NCBI GenBank assembly: GCA_965243105.1
Contig: CBDEUC010000003.1
Location: 2,170,001-2,234,000 of the forward strand
Reading direction: 5' to 3'
Length of the DNA: 64,000 nucleotides
DNA from: WLWS01 sp965243105
Lineage (GTDB): Bacteria; Pseudomonadota; Gammaproteobacteria; Eutrophobiales; Eutrophobiaceae
Of the stretch, positions 24,909 through 34,614 are shown piece by piece; position 1 is the first letter of the stretch, and every line of letters starts with the position of its first letter. The notes below the pieces were generated by a model. It had not been told where the DNA came from. It saw only the letters and a program-made list of their open reading frames with translations, and did not search any database. Position numbers and translations under genes: made by a program.

Positions 24909-27749
24909 TTAGTTTGTATTTCCGATGTGAGTAGTGACTTCGAGTTTATTAAGTTGTAATGCATCGCTGACCAGTTGCTTTTGCTGCTCGAGGTGCAGGC
25001 TCATGTAGCCCACAGCAGGCGAAGCTGAATAAAAGCGGCCGGCATAACCAAACGTGTGCTGTCTTCCCAGGCACCCAATCATCGTGCCGCGTGATTGCAT
25101 ATAGTACCAGCTACCCTGGTTCTTTGGTTCTTCCTGCACCCACACGACTTCTTCAAGTTTTGGATAGGAGTCTATCACCTGTTTCATCTCTTCATGGGGA
25201 AAGGGGAATAACTGTTCGATCCTGGCAATTGCGATATTCTCGATGTCATTGGCCCGCCTTTCTTCAAGGAGGTCGTAATAAACCTTGCCGCAACAAACCA
25301 GTAAACGGGTCACTTTTTCGCGATCCAGTTCGTCGATTTCATCGATGACAGTCTTGAACCCACCCTTGAGGTCATCCAGTGAAGACGTTGACAGCTTGTG
25401 CCTGAGCAGGCTCTTCGGGCTCATGACAATCAGGGGTTTCCTGTAGGGCCGAATCACCTGGCGACGCAGCATGTGAAACATTTGCGCCGGTGTACTGGGA
25501 ACACAGACCTGCATGTTTTCCTGCGCACAAAGTTGCAGGTAGCGTTCCAGTCTTGCCGAGGAATGCTCCGGACCCTGTCCATCATATCCATGGGGAAGCA
25601 GCACAGCGAGTCCGCAGTAGCGCCCCCATTTTGCCTCACAGGAACTTATGAACTGGTCAAAAACAACCTGGGCACCGTTGGCAAAATCGCCAAACTGGGC
25701 TTCCCAGATAACCAGCGCGTTTGGTTCAGCGCTGCTATAGCCGTATTCAAATGCCAGTACCGCCTCTTCGGAAAGTGTAGAGTTAATCACCAGGAATTCC
25801 GGCTGAGCTTCTCGAATATGCTGCAAGGGTAACCAGGTTTCTCCGTTTTCCTGGTTGTGGATCACTGCGTGCCGATGAAAAAAAGTGCCGCGACCACTAT
25901 CCTGCCCGGATATTCGAATAGGTGAGCCGGTATTGAGCAGGGCCGCATACGCCAGGTTTTCGGCGAATCCCCAGTCCAGCGGCATTTCACCCCTGCCCAT
26001 TTTTCCACGGTTATCGATAATCCTTTTCACAGTCGGATGAAGTTTAAATTCGTCCGGGATACTGGTGAGACGCTCGGTTAACAGTTCAATAGTGGCGTCA
26101 TTCAGGCTGGTATCCGCTTCCTGGGTCCATGGAATATCGCGAAAAGGAGCATAATTGATCAGGTGCGTGGTATTGACGTTTTCAGCCTGTGGTCCTGCGA
26201 CAGCAATATTTGATTCCAGTGAATCAATGTACTTGTCAGCGATATCCTTTGCTTCCTGTTCTGTCAGGACACCCTGCTTTACCAGTGCCTGGGTATGGCT
26301 GGTACGTACATCGGTATGCTTCCTGATATGCTGGTACATCACCGGCTGTGTTGCAGCGGGTTCGTCAGCTTCACTATGACCGTGTTTACGGTAGCAGACC
26401 ATGTCTATTACCACGTCTTTCTTGAACTTCATGCGGTAATCCAGCGCCATCTTGGCGACAAATACAACCGCTTCAGGATCGTCACCATTGACGTGGAAAA
26501 TAGGCGCCTGGACCATTTTTGCAACGTCGGTGCAATAAAGTGTCGAGCGGGAGTCCAGCGGGTCACTGGTGGTAAAACCAATCTGGTTGTTGATGATGAC
26601 GTGGATGGTGCCGCCGGTTGTGTAGCCACGCGTTTGTGAGAGGTTAAATGTTTCCATCACCACGCCCTGGCCGGCAAAAGCTGCATCGCCATGAATGAGG
26701 ATGGGCAGCACCTGTTCCCTGTCCCTGTCATTGCGACGGTCCTGGCGTGCCCTCACGGAGCCTTCGACTACGGGATCAATAATCTCAAGATGTGATGGAT
26801 TAAACGCAAGTGTCAGGTGCACACTGCCTTTGCTTGTTTCAATATCCGATGAATACCCGAGATGGTATTTCACGTCACCGGACGAGGTTGTTTCGCCAGG
26901 TTTGCCTTCAAATTCGCCAAATAATTCGTGCGGGAGCTTGCCAATAATATTAACCAGCACGTTTAGACGCCCCCGGTGCGCCATGCCAATAACTATCTCG
27001 CGCATGTCCAGCTCACCGCAGCCCTGCACGATTTCATCCAGCATGGGAATGAGGCATTCGCCGCCTTCCAGCGAAAAGCGTTTTTGCCCCACGTACTTGG
27101 TATGCAGGTACTCCTCCAGGGCATTGGCGGCGATAACGCGCCCCAGGACATGTTTTCGTTTTTCTACGGAAAAGTTGGGCGTTGAGCGACAACCTTCAAG
27201 GTACTGCTGGATCCAGCGCTTTTGCTCAGTTTCATTGATGTGCATGTATTCTGCGCCAATATTCCGACAGTATGTTGTTCGCACGGTGTCGAGGATTTCC
27301 CTCAGTGGCGCTTCGTCCGGACCAACCAGCGAACCTGTGTTGAACACGGTGCCCATGTCCTGCTCGCTTAGCCCATGATAGTCGGGGTCCAGTTCCGGTA
27401 CGGCAGGTCGTTCATGATGTTCAAGGGGATCCAGCGTGGCCTGGCTATGGCCGCGGAAGCGGTGCGCGTTGATCAGCTGCAGTACCGACACCTGCTTCTG
27501 GTGAGAGCCGCTGTCCTGCTCGCCTGGTACCGTCACCTGGCGCCTGGTGTTGCTCTTTGCGGCCTGTAAAAAAGCCTCTCGAATGGGGCCGTGTGCGATG
27601 TCTTGTCCACTTTCTGCCTGCTGAAGCTGGGCAAAATACTGCTGCCACTCAGCCTCGACACTTTGCGGGTCATTCAGATAATTCTCGTACAGCTGCTCGA
27701 TAAAATCGGCATTGCCGCTATAGAGATGAGAAGCGTCAGAACGATTCAT
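24909..27749 (-). CDS. sucA: 2-oxoglutarate dehydrogenase E1
   Basis: The thiamine-diphosphate subunit that decarboxylates 2-oxoglutarate and reductively succinylates the E2 lipoyl group. At 946 residues it is full length. Recognisable blocks are the N-terminal LYENYLNDPQSVEAEW, GMAHRGRLNVLVN, the ThDP-pocket HGDAAFAGQGVV with GGTIHVIINNQIGFTT, and the C-terminal GSWYYMQSR region. It heads the sucA-sucB-lpd transcript and is divergent from gltA. Confidence 0.97.
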   Translation of the reverse strand: MNRSDASHLYSGNADFIEQLYENYLNDPQSVEAEWQQYFAQLQQAESGQDIAHGPIREAFLQAAKSNTRRQVTVPGEQDSGSHQKQVSVLQLINAHRFRGHSQATLDPLEHHERPAVPELDPDYHGLSEQDMGTVFNTGSLVGPDEAPLREILDTVRTTYCRNIGAEYMHINETEQKRWIQQYLEGCRSTPNFSVEKRKHVLGRVIAANALEEYLHTKYVGQKRFSLEGGECLIPMLDEIVQGCGELDMREIVIGMAHRGRLNVLVNIIGKLPHELFGEFEGKPGETTSSGDVKYHLGYSSDIETSKGSVHLTLAFNPSHLEIIDPVVEGSVRARQDRRNDRDREQVLPILIHGDAAFAGQGVVMETFNLSQTRGYTTGGTIHVIINNQIGFTTSDPLDSRSTLYCTDVAKMVQAPIFHVNGDDPEAVVFVAKMALDYRMKFKKDVVIDMVCYRKHGHSEADEPAATQPVMYQHIRKHTDVRTSHTQALVKQGVLTEQEAKDIADKYIDSLESNIAVAGPQAENVNTTHLINYAPFRDIPWTQEADTSLNDATIELLTERLTSIPDEFKLHPTVKRIIDNRGKMGRGEMPLDWGFAENLAYAALLNTGSPIRISGQDSGRGTFFHRHAVIHNQENGETWLPLQHIREAQPEFLVINSTLSEEAVLAFEYGYSSAEPNALVIWEAQFGDFANGAQVVFDQFISSCEAKWGRYCGLAVLLPHGYDGQGPEHSSARLERYLQLCAQENMQVCVPSTPAQMFHMLRRQVIRPYRKPLIVMSPKSLLRHKLSTSSLDDLKGGFKTVIDEIDELDREKVTRLLVCCGKVYYDLLEERRANDIENIAIARIEQLFPFPHEEMKQVIDSYPKLEEVVWVQEEPKNQGSWYYMQSRGTMIGCLGRQHTFGYAGRFYSASPAVGYMSLHLEQQKQLVSDALQLNKLEVTTHIGNTN

Positions 27750-28042
27750 TTTTCTTCTTTTCCTTTCCTGCTGTTATTGGCTATCTTTTTTCTCGATCAG
27801 CCTTCGGTTTTTACCTGATTTCTCAATAGCTTAGTGAATAATATTTTAAGTGATTCGGGTAGTTGTGCCTACAAGTTTAGACGATTAGTGTGTTTTGTCA
27901 TGTAAACATGCATAATTTAGGCCGGATTTGCCGGTCAGGCTTGCGGGGAATTCCTCTAGCCCTGTATGCTAGAAAAATAATAACAATTAAAACAATAAAT
28001 AAAACGGTCTGTAACGACGCTAACCCTGCTACGGAGGCAATG
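27750..28042. promoter_or_regulatory. Divergent sucA / gltA intergenic region
   Basis: These 293 bp hold no convincing gene and must carry promoters for both TCA-cycle transcripts. On the plus strand TTGCGG-18 bp-TATGCT (about 27940-27969) is a moderate sigma-70 match for gltA. A small inverted repeat CATGT-AA-ACATG lies at about 27900-27911. On the minus strand the AT-rich CTTAAAATATTAT (about 27835-27848) is the best -10-like stretch for sucA, with no good -35. A GGAGG at 28033-28037 is the gltA ribosome-binding site. Confidence 0.45.
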
Positions 28043-29332
28043 ATGTCTGATACTGTAACGATCACCGATAACCGGACTGGTAAACAGCTCGAATGTCCTG
28101 TTATCACCGGTGTTTATGGAGAGCCTGTAATTGATACCAGGGCCCTGCAAAAAGAACTGGGTATGTTTACGCTGGATCCCGGCTTCGGCACCACCGCCAG
28201 TTGTCGCAGTGCAATAACCTACCTCGACGGGAATAACGGTGTGCTCCTGCACCGTGGTTATCCAATCGAACAACTGGCAGAAAAGAGTAACTTCATTGAA
28301 GTCTGCTACCTCCTGATTCACGGTGAACTGCCCAGCGCTCAAGAATATGAAGACTGGGACCACGCCATCAAGATGCATACCATGACCCACGAGCATCTAT
28401 CGCGCTTTTATACTGGGTACAGGTTAGATGCGCACCCGATGTCCATCATGGCTGGAGTCGTTAATGCCATTGCTTCTTACTATCACGATGCGACCGATGT
28501 ACAGGATCCAGAGCACCGCTTGCTAACGGCAAAGCGTGTTATCGCGAAAATGCCCAATATCGCATCGAAGTGTTATCGTTATGCTTCCGGTTTACCTTTT
28601 GTCTACCCTGACAACAGTAAAGGGTTTGTGGAAAATTTCCTCTACATGACATTTTCCTGGCCGAGCGAGGAGTACTCACCACCGCCAGTGGCTATTCGGG
28701 CGCTTGAATTACTGTTTATCCTGCATGCTGATCACGAACAAAATGCCAGCACCTCGGCGGTGAGGCTGGCGGGCAGTGCAGAAGCCAATCCCTTTGGTTG
28801 TGTTGCTGCAGGAATTAATACTCTATGGGGCAAGGCTCATGGCGGCGCGAACGAGGCGGTTGTCCACATGCTGGAGGAAATTGGTGATGCCAGCAATATC
28901 AAGAAATATATCGATAAAGCGAAGGACAAGGATGATCCGTTCAGGCTGATGGGCTTTGGTCACCGGGTTTACAAGAATTACGATCCGCGGGCAACCATCA
29001 TTCGCGAAGCCTGTCACGACTTGATCACGCAATTGAACCTGAACCAGCCCATGTTTGAAGTCGCCATGGAACTGGAGAGAATCGCGCTTGAAGATGAATA
29101 CTTCATCGAAAGGAAGCTTTATCCAAACGTGGATTTTTATTCCGGTCTGATTTACCAGGCACTGAAAATACCTATCAGCATGTTCACCGTGATGTTTGCA
29201 CTGGCGCGCAGCGCAGGCTGGATTGCACAGTGGATGGAGTTGATGGAAGATCCTGAATTTCGCATCGGGCGACCACGCCAGCTTTATATTGGAGCAGAAA
29301 AACGCGATTACGTTGACCTGGCAGATCGCTAG
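28043..29332 (+). CDS. gltA: Citrate synthase (type II)
   Basis: It condenses oxaloacetate and acetyl-CoA. I start at 28043 (429 residues) because GGAGG sits 5 bp upstream and MSDTVTITDNRTGKQ is the usual N terminus. The open frame from 27890 would add 51 poorly conserved residues. Catalytic regions LHADHEQNASTSAVR and FGHRVYKNYDPRA are intact, and length and N-terminal domain match the hexameric, NADH-regulated gammaproteobacterial enzyme. It is divergent from sucA and followed by mdh. Succinate dehydrogenase genes, often nearby, are absent. Confidence 0.95.
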   Translation: MSDTVTITDNRTGKQLECPVITGVYGEPVIDTRALQKELGMFTLDPGFGTTASCRSAITYLDGNNGVLLHRGYPIEQLAEKSNFIEVCYLLIHGELPSAQEYEDWDHAIKMHTMTHEHLSRFYTGYRLDAHPMSIMAGVVNAIASYYHDATDVQDPEHRLLTAKRVIAKMPNIASKCYRYASGLPFVYPDNSKGFVENFLYMTFSWPSEEYSPPPVAIRALELLFILHADHEQNASTSAVRLAGSAEANPFGCVAAGINTLWGKAHGGANEAVVHMLEEIGDASNIKKYIDKAKDKDDPFRLMGFGHRVYKNYDPRATIIREACHDLITQLNLNQPMFEVAMELERIALEDEYFIERKLYPNVDFYSGLIYQALKIPISMFTVMFALARSAGWIAQWMELMEDPEFRIGRPRQLYIGAEKRDYVDLADR

Positions 29333-29374
29333 ACTTTAATTCGCTAAGGCATCCATGCAGCACCTGCTGACATG

Positions 29375-29394
29375 ATCAGCGTGTTCACGCTGAT
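29375..29394. promoter_or_regulatory. Inverted repeat between gltA and mdh
   Basis: ATCAGCGTG, two bases, then CACGCTGAT make a perfect 9-bp inverted repeat 52 bp before the mdh ATG. With no T-run it may be an operator or an mRNA-processing hairpin rather than a full terminator. Confidence 0.4.
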
Positions 29395-29445
29395 ATGCCA
29401 TATGCTCAAGGCAAGATTAATTAAAAAAACCAGGAGAAGTTACTA

Positions 29446-30426
29446 ATGAAAGCACCTGTTCGAATAGCCGTCACCGGTGCCGCCGGTCAGATAGGATACG
29501 CACTGTTATTTCGAATAGCCTCCGGCCAGCTATTGGGAAAAGATCAGCCAGTCATCCTGCAATTACTTGAAGTCACCCCGGCCCTGGATGCCTTGAATGG
29601 TGTGGTGATGGAACTTCAGGACTGCGCTTTTTCCACCCTCGCCGGTATTGAAACAAGTGACGATGCCAATGTCGCTTTCAAAGATGTGGAATTTGCTTTC
29701 CTTGTTGGCGCCAAGCCGCGCGGTCCGGGAATGGAACGCAGCGATCTTCTTGAAGGCAATGCAGCCATATTTAACGTGCAGGGTAAAGCCTTGAATGATC
29801 ATGCGAGCCGGGATGTCAGGGTTATTGTCGTAGGAAACCCGGCCAATACCAATGCATTAATCACAATGAAAAATGCACCGGACCTGAATCCACGAAACTT
29901 TACCGCCATGACGCGGCTTGATCACAATCGTGCACTGGCACAGCTGGCAGACAAGACCGGCAGCAGTGTTAATGACATCAAGAACCTGTGTATCTGGGGT
30001 AACCATTCTACGACGCAGTACCCGGATATCAGCCATACCACGGTGGCAGGAAAGCCGGCCCTGGACCTGGTTGACGCCGAATGGTACAGGGATGATTACA
30101 TTCCTCGAGTTGCAAAACGCGGTGCAGAAATTATTGCTGCCAGGGGTGCGTCGAGTGCTGCATCTGCTGCAAACGCTGCACTGGAACACATGCGCGACTG
30201 GGCAACGGGTAGCGAGGAAAACAACTGGGTCTCCATGGCTGTACCCAGTGATGGTTCTTATGATATCCCCGAGGGCCTCGTTTATTCATTTCCCGTCACA
30301 TGCAGCAACGGTGATTATGAGATTGTCCAGGGACTGGCTATAGACGAATTCAGCCGTTCAATGATGACCACTACCCAGCAGGAGCTTGAAGAAGAGCGGG
30401 ACATGGTGAAACACCTGTTTCCCTGA
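29446..30426 (+). CDS. mdh: Malate dehydrogenase
   Basis: It oxidises malate to oxaloacetate with NAD+. 326 residues, with GAAGQIGYALLFRIASG as the dinucleotide loop, GNPANTNAL, the substrate arginine in MTRLDHNRA, and the catalytic His in IWGNHSTTQYPD. This is the cytosolic/chloroplast-like (group 1) MDH found in many beta- and gammaproteobacteria, not the E. coli mitochondrial-like type. An AGGAG ribosome site precedes it. Confidence 0.96.
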   Translation: MKAPVRIAVTGAAGQIGYALLFRIASGQLLGKDQPVILQLLEVTPALDALNGVVMELQDCAFSTLAGIETSDDANVAFKDVEFAFLVGAKPRGPGMERSDLLEGNAAIFNVQGKALNDHASRDVRVIVVGNPANTNALITMKNAPDLNPRNFTAMTRLDHNRALAQLADKTGSSVNDIKNLCIWGNHSTTQYPDISHTTVAGKPALDLVDAEWYRDDYIPRVAKRGAEIIAARGASSAASAANAALEHMRDWATGSEENNWVSMAVPSDGSYDIPEGLVYSFPVTCSNGDYEIVQGLAIDEFSRSMMTTTQQELEEERDMVKHLFP

Positions 30427-30490
30427 TATTTGCAAAGCTCCTGCCTGGCCTCACGCTTGTATTCAGCGACACGCATGGCATCATTGACCG

Positions 30491-30970
30491 ATGATCGATT
30501 CTGAAGGCTATCGAGCCAACGTAGCAATAGTCCTGAGAAATACGCACGGCCAGCTGTTTTGGGCCAAGCGTCGTGGCATGGATGCGTGGCAGTTTCCTCA
30601 AGGGGGGATTCGAAAGAACGAATCGGTAAAAAAGGCCATGTACCGTGAGTTACAGGAAGAAACCGGCCTGCTGCCCGAGCATGTGAAAATTATCGGCTGT
30701 ACCAGTGACTGGCTGCGCTACCGCCTGCCCAAGAAATTCATACGCAAGAACTCGACACCCCTGTGTATTGGTCAAAAGCAGATCTGGTATTTGCTGGAAT
30801 TGCTCGCCGATGAAAGTGCAGTAAGGCTGGATGCATCGAAAAAACCGGAGTTTGACCATTGGCGCTGGGTTGACTCCTGGGAACCGGTGGACCAGGTCGT
30901 GGAATTCAAGCGCGGTGTGTATAAAGCTGCCTTGAAGGAACTAATTAAAACGGGTGTTCCGAGTATCTAG
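30491..30970 (+). CDS. rppH: RNA pyrophosphohydrolase
   Basis: A 159-residue Nudix hydrolase that removes pyrophosphate from triphosphorylated mRNA 5' ends and so starts decay. The Nudix box reads GGIRKNESVKKAMYRELQEE plus TGL, with all catalytic glutamates present. The N terminus IDSEGYRANVAIVL and the FDHWRWVDSWEPVDQVVEFK block are diagnostic of RppH. In E. coli rppH precedes ptsP; here the next gene is convergent. Confidence 0.96.
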   Translation: MIDSEGYRANVAIVLRNTHGQLFWAKRRGMDAWQFPQGGIRKNESVKKAMYRELQEETGLLPEHVKIIGCTSDWLRYRLPKKFIRKNSTPLCIGQKQIWYLLELLADESAVRLDASKKPEFDHWRWVDSWEPVDQVVEFKRGVYKAALKELIKTGVPSI

Positions 30971-31007
30971 GAAACCTGCCTGACCAGTTTTACAAGTAGC
31001 CCGACTC

Positions 31008-31379
31008 CTATTGTTCTATGCTCTCTTCGGCGATTGCGGATTTTTCATACATCAATTGCATCAGTAATTTTTTTATGGCCCGGTTCTTGATGCTGCGTTC
31101 AAGACCAGTGTAACTTCGAGTCGGCATTTTTTCGGCCAGCTCGGCCCGAAGATCTTCCAGCCTGGCATCGCAGTTAGACACAGCAGCAGCGGCGATATTT
31201 CTCACATCTACCTGTTCCGCAAGCTGTTTCTGGGCATCCTGCTGTACGCAAACATGAAAATTCAGCGAGGTCATGTTGACCAGTCGGTGGTCCTCATTCG
31301 TGAGTTGATAGGCCTGTTCTTCCTCTGCAGAAATTTGCTGGGACAGGAGTAGTAGTAAAAATAGTGTTAATTTCCGCAT
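31008..31379 (-). CDS. Hypothetical periplasmic protein
   Basis: About 123 residues when started at MRKLTLFLLLLLSQQ. The frame is open from 31412 but this ATG gives a clean signal peptide, cleaved near SAEEEQ. The mature part is helical, has two cysteines (FHVCVQQ and SNCDARLEDL) that could form a disulfide, and ends in a basic helix. I do not recognise a family. It faces rppH and lies 123 bp from the divergent membrane-protein gene. Confidence 0.6.
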   Translation of the reverse strand: MRKLTLFLLLLLSQQISAEEEQAYQLTNEDHRLVNMTSLNFHVCVQQDAQKQLAEQVDVRNIAAAAVSNCDARLEDLRAELAEKMPTRSYTGLERSIKNRAIKKLLMQLMYEKSAIAEESIEQ

Positions 31380-31502
31380 AAACTTGGTCACTCTTACTTT
31401 GATGTTTATCATGCTTGCATAATTAATTCTTAAACACCAGTGCCGGCCCTTGAATCCCGGACATCACCCAGGTACGAAGCCACAATGCAGCGATAGCGGG
31501 AA

Positions 31503-32021
31503 ATGTTAAATACTCTCTGGAATTTATTTTTCGGCATCTGCTGTTTCAGGTTAAAACCCCAGGATGTTCCTGCGGCTTCTGAATTGTTACTGGTCTGTCT
31601 GCTGGCCTATGCCGGCAGTAGTTTCTTTTTCACCTTCATTATTCAATCCTCTGCAATTGCCTTGTTGATAGCATCGGTACATACGATTGTACTTTCATTT
31701 TTTACCTACCTGGTTGTTTCGGCCTGGCGCGTGCCGCAAAGATGGTACCAGGTGACCACCGCGCTCGCCGGCACTGGTGTTATATTTAACCTGGTCGCTA
31801 CTCCTCCTTATTTTTTCCTCGTAAACCTGCCCGAGGGGCATTCGCTTCTGGTGCTGCTTTTCCTGCTTGTTATAATCCTGATGGTGTGGAATATCGCTGT
31901 TATGACCCATATTATCAGGCATGCACTTGATGCATCAGTTGCATTGGGCTTACTCGTCTCCCTTATCTACGTATTATTGAATACCTTGATGGTTTCCCGA
32001 CTGCAACCCGTGGTGATATGA
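31503..32021 (+). CDS. Multi-pass membrane protein, unknown
   Basis: A 172-residue, strongly hydrophobic protein with about five membrane helices (about 25-45, 50-72, 84-104, 112-135, 142-163) and no obvious charged active site. It overlaps the mpl start by 4 bp (ATGA), so the two are translationally coupled and it probably acts at the inner membrane. A Yip1-like fold is possible but not demonstrated. Confidence 0.7.
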   Translation: MLNTLWNLFFGICCFRLKPQDVPAASELLLVCLLAYAGSSFFFTFIIQSSAIALLIASVHTIVLSFFTYLVVSAWRVPQRWYQVTTALAGTGVIFNLVATPPYFFLVNLPEGHSLLVLLFLLVIILMVWNIAVMTHIIRHALDASVALGLLVSLIYVLLNTLMVSRLQPVVI

Positions 32022-33370
32022 ACATTCACATCCTCGGAATTTGTGGCACTTTCATGGGTAGCCTGGCGCTGCTTGCAAGGGATATTGGATACCAGGTGAG
32101 CGGATCAGACAGCAACGTCTACCCACCAATGAGTACCCAATTGCAGGAGCAGGGCATTGAAATCATGGATGGCTACAAGCCTGAACACCTGCAGCACAAG
32201 CCCGACCTGGTCGTTGTCGGGAACACCATGTCACGGGGTAACCCGGCAATTGAGTACATACTTGCCGAGGGCTTGCCCTATGAGTCAGGACCCCAATGGT
32301 TGTCCAATCACGTATTGAAGGACAGGCACGTGCTGGCCGTCGCCGGCACACATGGTAAAACTACCACCAGCAGTATCCTGGCATGGATTCTTGACTATGC
32401 AGGCTTGAATCCTGGTTTTTTAATTGGCGGAGTGGTGGAAAATTTCGGTGTATCTGCGCGCACCAGTGATTCGAAGTATTTCGTGGTAGAAGCCGATGAA
32501 TACGACACCGCGTTTTTTGACAAAAGAGCAAAGTTTGTTCACTACCGGGCAAGAACCTTGCTGGTGAACAACATCGAGTTTGATCACGCGGATATTTATC
32601 CAGGTGTAGCGGACATCAGGAAACAATTTAATCACCTGCTCAGAACCATTCCAGGTAATGGTCTTATCGTGCGTCATCATGGTGATGAAGAAATAGATCG
32701 TGTAATTGAAGAGGGTTGCTGGACACCAAGCGTAAGTTTTGGTGTTAACTCGAAACAGTGGCGACTTGAGCCACGTGCAAAAGATTATTCCAGCTTTGAC
32801 ATTAGCTTTGAGGGTGAAAGCCGGGGGAGCGTGGCATGGCAGCTTATCGGGCGGCACAATGCAGAAAATGCCCTGGCTGCGATTGCCTGTGCCGGGCATG
32901 CCGGAGTTGATTCCAGGCTGGCCTGTGAAGCATTGTCTGCTTTTAAAAGTGTAAAACGGCGTTTGCAGCTACGTGGTACTGTCAATGGGGTGAATGTGTA
33001 TGATGACTTTGCTCACCATCCAACGGCCATCGAGGCAACACTGGAAGCGCTGCGCTCCAGCGTGGGGCCGGGAAGCAGGATAATGGCGGTCCTGGAACCC
33101 CGTTCTAACACCATGCGCATGGGTGTGCACAAGGACACTCTCGCAGCCAGCCTGGATGGTGCGGACAGGGTTTTCATGTTCCAACCAAGTGACATAGAGT
33201 GGGACCTGGAGAAAAGTATGCAGGCCCTGGGTAACCGTGCAGGGATATTCGAGATTGTTGACTCACTGGTTAGCGAACTGGTTAAAGAGGTGAATTCGGG
33301 GGATCACATTCTTGTTATGAGTAATGGTGGATTCCAGGGAATTCATGAGAAAATCCTCGCCAGTCTTTAG
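32018..33370 (+). CDS. mpl: UDP-MurNAc:L-Ala-gamma-D-Glu-meso-DAP ligase
   Basis: It recycles murein tripeptide by attaching it to UDP-N-acetylmuramic acid. A Mur-ligase-family protein of 450 residues, with N-terminal HILGICGTFMGSLALLARD, which separates Mpl from MurC, and ATP loop VAGTHGKTTTSS at 108-119. EADEYDTAFFDKRAKF and the YDDFAHHPTAIEATL segment are also Mpl-like. It is coupled to the membrane protein before it and followed by a LON-domain gene after 12 bp. Confidence 0.96.
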   Translation: MNIHILGICGTFMGSLALLARDIGYQVSGSDSNVYPPMSTQLQEQGIEIMDGYKPEHLQHKPDLVVVGNTMSRGNPAIEYILAEGLPYESGPQWLSNHVLKDRHVLAVAGTHGKTTTSSILAWILDYAGLNPGFLIGGVVENFGVSARTSDSKYFVVEADEYDTAFFDKRAKFVHYRARTLLVNNIEFDHADIYPGVADIRKQFNHLLRTIPGNGLIVRHHGDEEIDRVIEEGCWTPSVSFGVNSKQWRLEPRAKDYSSFDISFEGESRGSVAWQLIGRHNAENALAAIACAGHAGVDSRLACEALSAFKSVKRRLQLRGTVNGVNVYDDFAHHPTAIEATLEALRSSVGPGSRIMAVLEPRSNTMRMGVHKDTLAASLDGADRVFMFQPSDIEWDLEKSMQALGNRAGIFEIVDSLVSELVKEVNSGDHILVMSNGGFQGIHEKILASL

Positions 33371-33382
33371 AGGGTTCACTTG

Positions 33383-33967
33383 ATGGAGAAAATTCCCCTT
33401 TTCCCCCTGCACCTGGTCATGTTCCCGGGTTCGAAACTGCCATTACGAATATTTGAACCCCGTTATACGGACCTGGTCAGCGAATGCCTGCAGTCGAATA
33501 GCGGCTTTGGCATTTGCCTGATCAATGAAGGCAGCGAAGTGGGTGGGGATGCCCACTGCCATCTTACCGGGTGTTACGTGGAAATTATCGACTGGAGCCA
33601 GCTGGAAGACGGCCTGCTTGGGATTACCGTGGAAGGAAAAAGACGATTTCAAATAACCAGTTTCTCAAAAAGAAAGAACAGATTGCTTGAAGGGGAAGTC
33701 AGCTGGCTGGACGATGACGATGTCAGCGTAGACCGGCAATATTCGTTATTGCAGGAAATATTGCTGCGCATTTTTGAGCATTTTGAAATCGATTATGACG
33801 CCAGCACCAACAAGCTGGAAAATGCCAGTTGGCTTGGTTATCGACTGGCGGAGTACCTGCCGGTTCCAAACAGTGAGAAGCAATCGTTACTGGAACTCGC
33901 CGCAAGCCCGGAACGCCTGGACAGGATCCAGGATCTGCTCCAAGAGAGCGAAGCCGCGGTAGAATGA
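33383..33967 (+). CDS. LON N-terminal domain protein
   Basis: 194 residues from the ATG at 33383, which has AGAGGG eight bases upstream; a TTG three bases earlier is less likely. The start IPLFPLHLVMFPGSKLPLRIFEPRY is the signature of the Lon substrate-binding (PUA-like) domain. No AAA+ or protease domain follows. Such stand-alone proteins are common in proteobacteria and of unknown function. It overlaps the RnfE-like gene by 4 bp. Confidence 0.88.
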   Translation: MEKIPLFPLHLVMFPGSKLPLRIFEPRYTDLVSECLQSNSGFGICLINEGSEVGGDAHCHLTGCYVEIIDWSQLEDGLLGITVEGKRRFQITSFSKRKNRLLEGEVSWLDDDDVSVDRQYSLLQEILLRIFEHFEIDYDASTNKLENASWLGYRLAEYLPVPNSEKQSLLELAASPERLDRIQDLLQESEAAVE

Positions 33968-34584
33968 ATCACAGCATGGTCACCGGGCAAAGAGAAAAAA
34001 TGCAGGTTCTGATCCTGTCACTTTGCCCGGCACTGCTTGTGTGTACTAATTTTATCAATGCCATCCTCATGGCGCTGGTTTTCCTGGTCCTCCTTGTTGT
34101 ATCTACGCTGACCGTTTCCCTGTGCAGGAATTTCCTTTCACCCCAATATTCACTTCTCGGTATTTTGCTGGTCAATGCGAGCTGGGCAGCCAGCCTTGAG
34201 ATGTTGGCAAAGGTGTTTTTTTACGAGATAGCCGTGGAACTGGGTTTTTACCTGCCCTTGCTGGCCATGAATAGTTTCCTGGTAATGGCCCTGCAAAGCA
34301 CCGCCCTGTTAAATACACCTGGAACTGCAGTTAGCTTTCACCTGCGCCAGGGATTATTCGCAGTCGCAGTGCTTTGCACGTCAGGACTCTTGCGTGAAAT
34401 CCTGGGGCAGGGCACGATCCTGGACGGAGTGGAAAATATTTTTTTTCTCGACCTCGATACGATTGAGTTTTCTTTCCGGGGACTTGAAGTCCTGCAATCG
34501 CCGGCCGCTGTATTCCTCCTGCTCGGCCTTGCTTATCCCCTCATTGATCGGTTTTCCTGGTTAGTGAATATCAGCCGCGATTGA
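33964..34584 (+). CDS. Orphan RnfE/RsxE-like membrane protein
   Basis: 206 residues, about six membrane helices. It follows the RnfE pattern: LCPALLVCTNFINA near the N terminus, LGFYLPLLAMNSFLV in the middle, and LLREILGQGTILDG near 143-156. RnfE is a membrane subunit of the Rnf/Rsx electron-transport complex and is normally the last gene before nth, exactly as here. However, rnfABCDG are not upstream; a LON-domain gene is. C21 of the LCP motif is kept, but the second cluster cysteine (TNC in RnfE) is S104. It may be a degenerate remnant or a repurposed protein. Confidence 0.7.
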   Translation: MNHSMVTGQREKMQVLILSLCPALLVCTNFINAILMALVFLVLLVVSTLTVSLCRNFLSPQYSLLGILLVNASWAASLEMLAKVFFYEIAVELGFYLPLLAMNSFLVMALQSTALLNTPGTAVSFHLRQGLFAVAVLCTSGLLREILGQGTILDGVENIFFLDLDTIEFSFRGLEVLQSPAAVFLLLGLAYPLIDRFSWLVNISRD

Positions 34585-34614
34585 ACCTGCTCAAAACATT
34601 GTAGAATTGAAGCC

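Noticed and set aside
24044..24934. 296-residue plus-strand frame opposite sucB
   Set aside because: Antisense to the Ala/Pro-rich linkers of SucB; no homologous motif.
27890..28042. N-terminal 51-residue extension of citrate synthase
   Set aside because: The extension is unlike other citrate synthases, while GGAGG lies 5 bp before the ATG at 28043.
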